Assembly (NCBI GenBank): GCA_015228695.1
Contig: JADGDA010000047.1
Coordinates: 1-12,495, forward strand
Source: Alphaproteobacteria bacterium
GTDB lineage: Bacteria > Pseudomonadota > Alphaproteobacteria > Rhodospirillales > Rhodospirillaceae
Direction: 5' to 3'
Length of the DNA: 12,495 nucleotides
Below the pieces are notes generated by a model that was not told the DNA's origin, did not search any database, and saw nothing but the letters and a program-made list of their open reading frames with translations. This document shows positions 9,794 to 12,495 of the stretch, in pieces (position 1 is the first letter of the stretch; each line of letters opens with the position of its first letter). The position numbers and the translations under genes are program-made.

Positions 9794-10156
9794 ATGACCG
9801 AACGCCCCACCCTGGACGAACTGACCCGGCGCCTGATCGCCTTCCGCGACGCCCGCGACTGGGGCCAGTTCCATTCGCTCCGCAACCTGATCGCCTCCCT
9901 CGGCATCGAGGCGGCCGAGCTGCTGGAGCTGACCCAATGGAAAAGCGACGCGGAGGTCGAGGCCGCCTGCCGCGACCCACGGCTCCGCCGCCGCTTCGAG
10001 GAGGAGTGCGCCGACGTTCTCCTCTATCTCCTGCTGATCTGCGAGCGGGGGGGAATCGACCTTGCCGCCGCGGCGGCGGCCAAAATCGAAGCCAACGCGG
10101 CCAAATACCCGGTCGGAAAGGCGCGCGGTTCCTCGCGGAAATACACCGAACTCTAG
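9794..10156 (+). CDS. MazG/DCTPP1-like nucleotide pyrophosphohydrolase
   Basis: A 120-residue all-alpha NTP pyrophosphohydrolase that would split a (d)NTP, possibly dCTP or a damaged nucleotide, into the monophosphate and pyrophosphate. The Mg-binding signature is E39-x-x-E42, then 28 residues, then E71-x-x-D74 (in SLGIEAAELLE and FEEECADVLLYL). The tail NAAKYPVGKARGSSRKYTEL closely follows the DCTPP1/RS21-C6 pattern ending in KYTEL. The ATG at 9794 is chosen because homologues begin near this point. An in-frame ATG at 9704 would add a Pro-rich 30-residue extension and is less likely. No good Shine-Dalgarno is seen before either. It diverges from aprB and precedes sat by 147 bp. Substrate specificity cannot be read from sequence. 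Confidence 0.88.
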   Translation: MTERPTLDELTRRLIAFRDARDWGQFHSLRNLIASLGIEAAELLELTQWKSDAEVEAACRDPRLRRRFEEECADVLLYLLLICERGGIDLAAAAAAKIEANAAKYPVGKARGSSRKYTEL

Positions 10157-10303
10157 CGTCCATCCGAAGTTTCCTGTGGAAGTGAGCCGGGGATTCGATT
10201 ATTTTTCCGGCCTCTTGGAGCGGATCGAGGGTGCCCGACGTGCTCGCCGGCCCGGTCGAGAACGGCTTTGTCGATAATTCAAACGCACTGATGGAGAGAC
10301 TGC

Positions 10304-11473
10304 ATGTCCAAGCTGGTTCCACCGCACGGCGGGAATGAGTTGAAGCCGCTGCTGATTCCCGTGGCCGAACGCCCGGCCGAGATGAAGCGCGCCGAAAGCC
10401 TGAAAAAGGTGCCGATGACCAGCCGCGAGACCTCCGACACCATCATGCTGGCCATGGGGGCCTATACGCCCCTCGACGGCTTCATGGGCAAGGCCGACTG
10501 GAAAGGCGTCTGCGGCGACATGAAAATGGCGAGCGGACTGTTCTGGCCGATCCCGATCACCCTCTCCGCCACCAAGGCGCTCGCCGATTCCATCGGCATC
10601 GGCGAGGAAGTGGCGCTGGTGGACGAGGAAACCGGCGAGATCATGGCGATCATGGACGTGAGCGAGAAGTACGTCATCGACCGGGACTTCGAGAACCAGC
10701 ACGTCTATCGGACCACGGACAAGGCCCACCCCGGCGTGCAGAAGGTCAACTCCCAGGGCGACGTCAACCTGGCCGGCCGGGTCCGCTGCCTGAGCGAGGG
10801 CGAGTATCCGTCCAAGTACAAGGACCTCTATCTGCGTCCGGCCGAGTCCCGCGCGGTGTTCGCCGAGAAGGGCTGGTCGAAGGTCGCCGCGTTCCAGACC
10901 CGCAATCCCATGCACCGCAGCCATGAGCACTTGGCCAAGATCGCCATCGAGGTTCTGGACGGCGTGTTCATCCATCAGGTTCTGGGCAAGCTGAAGGAAG
11001 GCGACATCCCCGCCGAGGTCCGCACCGAGGCCATCGGCGCCATGATCGACCACTATTTCGTCCCCGGCACCGTGATCCAGGCCGGATATCCCATCGAGAT
11101 GCGCTATGCCGGTCCCCGCGAGGCCCTGCTGCACGCGCTCATCCGTCAGAACTTCGGCTGTTCCCACCTGATCGTCGGCCGCGACCACGCCGGTGTCGGC
11201 GACTACTACGGTCCGTTCGACGCCCAGCACATCTTCGATACCCTGTGGGAAGGGGCGCTGGTGACCCAGCCGCTGAAGATCGATATCACCTTCTATTGCA
11301 AAAAGTGCTATGGTATGGCCACGGCCAAGACCTGCCCGCACGGCAAGGAAGATCAGGTCAACATCTCCGGCACCAAGCAGCGCGAGATGCTGACCAAGGG
11401 CGAGGCCATCCCGCCCGAGTTCAGCCGTCCGGAAGTGGTCAAGATTCTACAGAAGTACTACGCCGGGCTCTGA
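10304..11473 (+). CDS. sat: ATP sulfurylase (sulfate adenylyltransferase), dissimilatory type
   Basis: A 389-residue cytoplasmic enzyme interconverting ATP plus sulfate with APS plus pyrophosphate. With AprBA in oxidative mode it makes ATP from APS and PPi. Key motifs are QTRNPMHRSH (198-207), the nucleotide-binding QxRNPxHxxH signature, and GRDHAGVGDYYGPFDAQ (292-308). CKKC (332-335) with CPHGK (344-348) forms a likely metal-binding cluster seen in this Sat type. No APS-kinase domain follows, so it is the single-domain enzyme, distinct from CysDN. GGAGAGA lies six bases before the ATG. A strong hairpin follows the stop and qmoA starts 148 bp downstream. I see no clear promoter in the 147-bp gap upstream, so co-transcription with the pyrophosphohydrolase is possible. 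Confidence 0.97.
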   Translation: MSKLVPPHGGNELKPLLIPVAERPAEMKRAESLKKVPMTSRETSDTIMLAMGAYTPLDGFMGKADWKGVCGDMKMASGLFWPIPITLSATKALADSIGIGEEVALVDEETGEIMAIMDVSEKYVIDRDFENQHVYRTTDKAHPGVQKVNSQGDVNLAGRVRCLSEGEYPSKYKDLYLRPAESRAVFAEKGWSKVAAFQTRNPMHRSHEHLAKIAIEVLDGVFIHQVLGKLKEGDIPAEVRTEAIGAMIDHYFVPGTVIQAGYPIEMRYAGPREALLHALIRQNFGCSHLIVGRDHAGVGDYYGPFDAQHIFDTLWEGALVTQPLKIDITFYCKKCYGMATAKTCPHGKEDQVNISGTKQREMLTKGEAIPPEFSRPEVVKILQKYYAGL

Positions 11474-11480
11474 TGCCCCA

Positions 11481-11510
11481 AGGCCCCCTTCCGCGTGCGG
11501 AGGGGGGCCT
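11481..11510 (+). terminator. Strong hairpin after sat, probable terminator
   Basis: Arms AGGCCCCCTTCCGC (11481-11494) and GCGGAGGGGGGCCT (11497-11510) form a near-perfect stem with one G-U pair, beginning seven bases after the sat stop. No T-run follows on the plus strand, so it may end transcription only partly or act as an mRNA 3' stabiliser. Confidence 0.6.
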
Positions 11511-11530
11511 GTCCGCCGGTTCCCCGGCGC

Positions 11531-11564
11531 GAATATGGTTACATGACGATAATATAATATGATA
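11531..11564 (+). promoter_or_regulatory. AT-rich promoter-like patch upstream of qmoA
   Basis: A consensus -10 TATAAT (11553-11558) lies in an AT-rich island between the sat hairpin and qmoA. No matching -35 is found 16-18 bp upstream, so if real it may depend on an activator. The leader would be about 57 nt. Confidence 0.35.
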
Positions 11565-11621
11565 GCCTTCCCGCTGGCGGTCGATCCGGCCCGCCGTGGA
11601 GGCACAGATGGGAGAGGGGAC

Positions 11622-12495
11622 ATGACCGATCAAAAACCCCGTAGCCAGACGATTCTGGTGGTCGGAGGCGGCATCAGCGGCGTGACCACGGCGCTTGAGG
11701 CGGCCGAGGCCGGTTACGAGGTCGTCATTCTTGAGAAATCGGCTTCCCTTGGCGGGCGCGTGGCGCAACTCAACCGCTATTTCCCGAAGCTGTGCCACCC
11801 GAGCTGCGGGCTGGAAATCAATTTCCAGCGCATCCGCAAGAACCCGCGGGTCAAGGTGGTCACCATGTCCACCGTGGCCGGGGTCAAGGGGGCCCGCGGC
11901 GACTACACGGTGACGGTCAGCACCGCTCCCCGCTATGTGAAGCCCAACTGCACCGCCTGCGGCGACTGCGCCAAGGCGAGCGAGACCAAGGTTCCCAATC
12001 CCTTCGACTACGGCCTCGGCGATGTGGGCTCCGCCTACCTTCCTCACGAGATGGCCTTCCCCATGCGCTATGTGGTGGCCCCGCAGGTGATCGGGACCCC
12101 CGAGGCCGACAAGATCAAGGCCGCGTGCAAGTACGACGCCATCGACCTCGGCGACAAGGAGACCACCTTCGACATCAACGTCGGCGCCATCGTCTGGGCG
12201 ACCGGGTGGCAGCCCTATGGCGCCGGGAAGATCAGCCCCTATCGCTATGACTATCTGAAGGACGTCATCACCAACGTCGAGATGGAGCGTCTGGCCGCCC
12301 GCAACGGCCCCACCGAGGGTCGGATCGTGCGCCCGTCGGACGGCAAGGAGCCGAAGACGGTGGCGCTGATCCAATGCGCCGGGTCGCGCGACCTCAACCA
12401 TCTGGCCTATTGCTCGCGCATCTGCTGTCTGGCGTCCATGAAGCACGCCGCCTATGTCCGCGAGCAGTACGCCGACGCGACCGTCGATATCTACT
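11622..12495 (+). CDS. qmoA: Quinone-interacting oxidoreductase subunit QmoA (3' truncated by window end)
   Basis: The first 291 codons are present and the gene runs off the window. QmoA is a soluble HdrA-like flavoprotein of the QmoABC complex, which exchanges electrons between membrane quinones and AprBA. The FAD motif ILVVGGGISGVTTALEAAEAG (11-31) is followed by EKSASLGGR. Cysteines C58/C62 in CHPSCGLEINF, C110/C113/C116 in NCTACGDC, and C252, C264, C268, C269 in QCAGSRD and YCSRICCLASMKHA are typical of the HdrA/QmoA group. The ATG at 11622 has GGAG seven bases upstream; the ATG at 11608 meets a stop within six codons. HdrA itself is the alternative, but length pattern, residues and the sat/apr context favour QmoA. 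qmoB and qmoC would be expected just beyond the window. Confidence 0.9.
   Translation, partial: MTDQKPRSQTILVVGGGISGVTTALEAAEAGYEVVILEKSASLGGRVAQLNRYFPKLCHPSCGLEINFQRIRKNPRVKVVTMSTVAGVKGARGDYTVTVSTAPRYVKPNCTACGDCAKASETKVPNPFDYGLGDVGSAYLPHEMAFPMRYVVAPQVIGTPEADKIKAACKYDAIDLGDKETTFDINVGAIVWATGWQPYGAGKISPYRYDYLKDVITNVEMERLAARNGPTEGRIVRPSDGKEPKTVALIQCAGSRDLNHLAYCSRICCLASMKHAAYVREQYADATVDIY

Noticed and set aside
9552..10322. N-terminal extension of aprB
   Set aside because: Arg/Pro/Gly-rich and overlapping the opposing pyrophosphohydrolase gene; the strong Shine-Dalgarno and ferredoxin start fix aprB at 9551.
10199..11341. 380-residue open frame on the minus strand
   Set aside because: Antisense to sat, which carries intact ATP sulfurylase motifs.
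11439..12446. 335-residue open frame on the minus strand
   Set aside because: Antisense to qmoA, whose FAD and cysteine motifs read cleanly on the plus strand.

Overview
The window reads as chromosomal DNA of a GC-rich alphaproteobacterium, probably a Rhodospirillales member of the Magnetospirillum type. This rests on the high GC content, a palindromic intergenic repeat of a kind common in alphaproteobacterial genomes, a split MutA/MutB methylmalonyl-CoA mutase, and a dissimilatory sulfur gene set (aprBA, sat, qmoA). The genus is an inference; no rRNA or other taxonomic marker is present.

Layout. Positions 2-91 hold the last codons of an unidentified plus-strand gene. A 173-bp convergent gap follows, made largely of hairpins and possibly a small mobile element (94-252). 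Positions 264-5593 are a tight minus-strand operon, mutA-mutB-meaB. MutA and MutB form adenosylcobalamin-dependent methylmalonyl-CoA mutase, which interconverts (R)-methylmalonyl-CoA and succinyl-CoA, and MeaB is its GTPase chaperone. A 433-bp gap (5594-6026) carries a long interspersed palindrome. Upstream of it on the same strand lie a YkgJ-type cysteine-cluster gene (6027-6920) and aprB-aprA (9551-7053), the two subunits of APS reductase. A convincing minus-strand terminator sits between aprA and the YkgJ gene.

From 9794 onward genes run on the plus strand: a small MazG/DCTPP1-like nucleotide pyrophosphohydrolase, sat (ATP sulfurylase), and the 5' 291 codons of qmoA, which is cut by the window end. 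A 242-bp divergent region (9552-9793) separates the two directions and holds a sigma70-like promoter for aprBA with a leader of about 130 nt.

How the genes fit together. Sat and AprBA interconvert sulfate, APS and sulfite. QmoA belongs to the QmoABC complex that links AprBA to membrane quinones. In an alphaproteobacterium the likely direction is sulfite oxidation to sulfate with ATP formed by Sat from APS and pyrophosphate, but the window alone does not settle direction. No aprM is seen, so the arrangement matches the Qmo-linked type of APS reductase. The methylmalonyl-CoA operon is a separate carbon module. The least understood parts are the YkgJ-like protein beside aprA, the pyrophosphohydrolase between aprB and sat, the aprB leader, and the palindromic elements in the gaps. 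I see no wholly novel multigene system.
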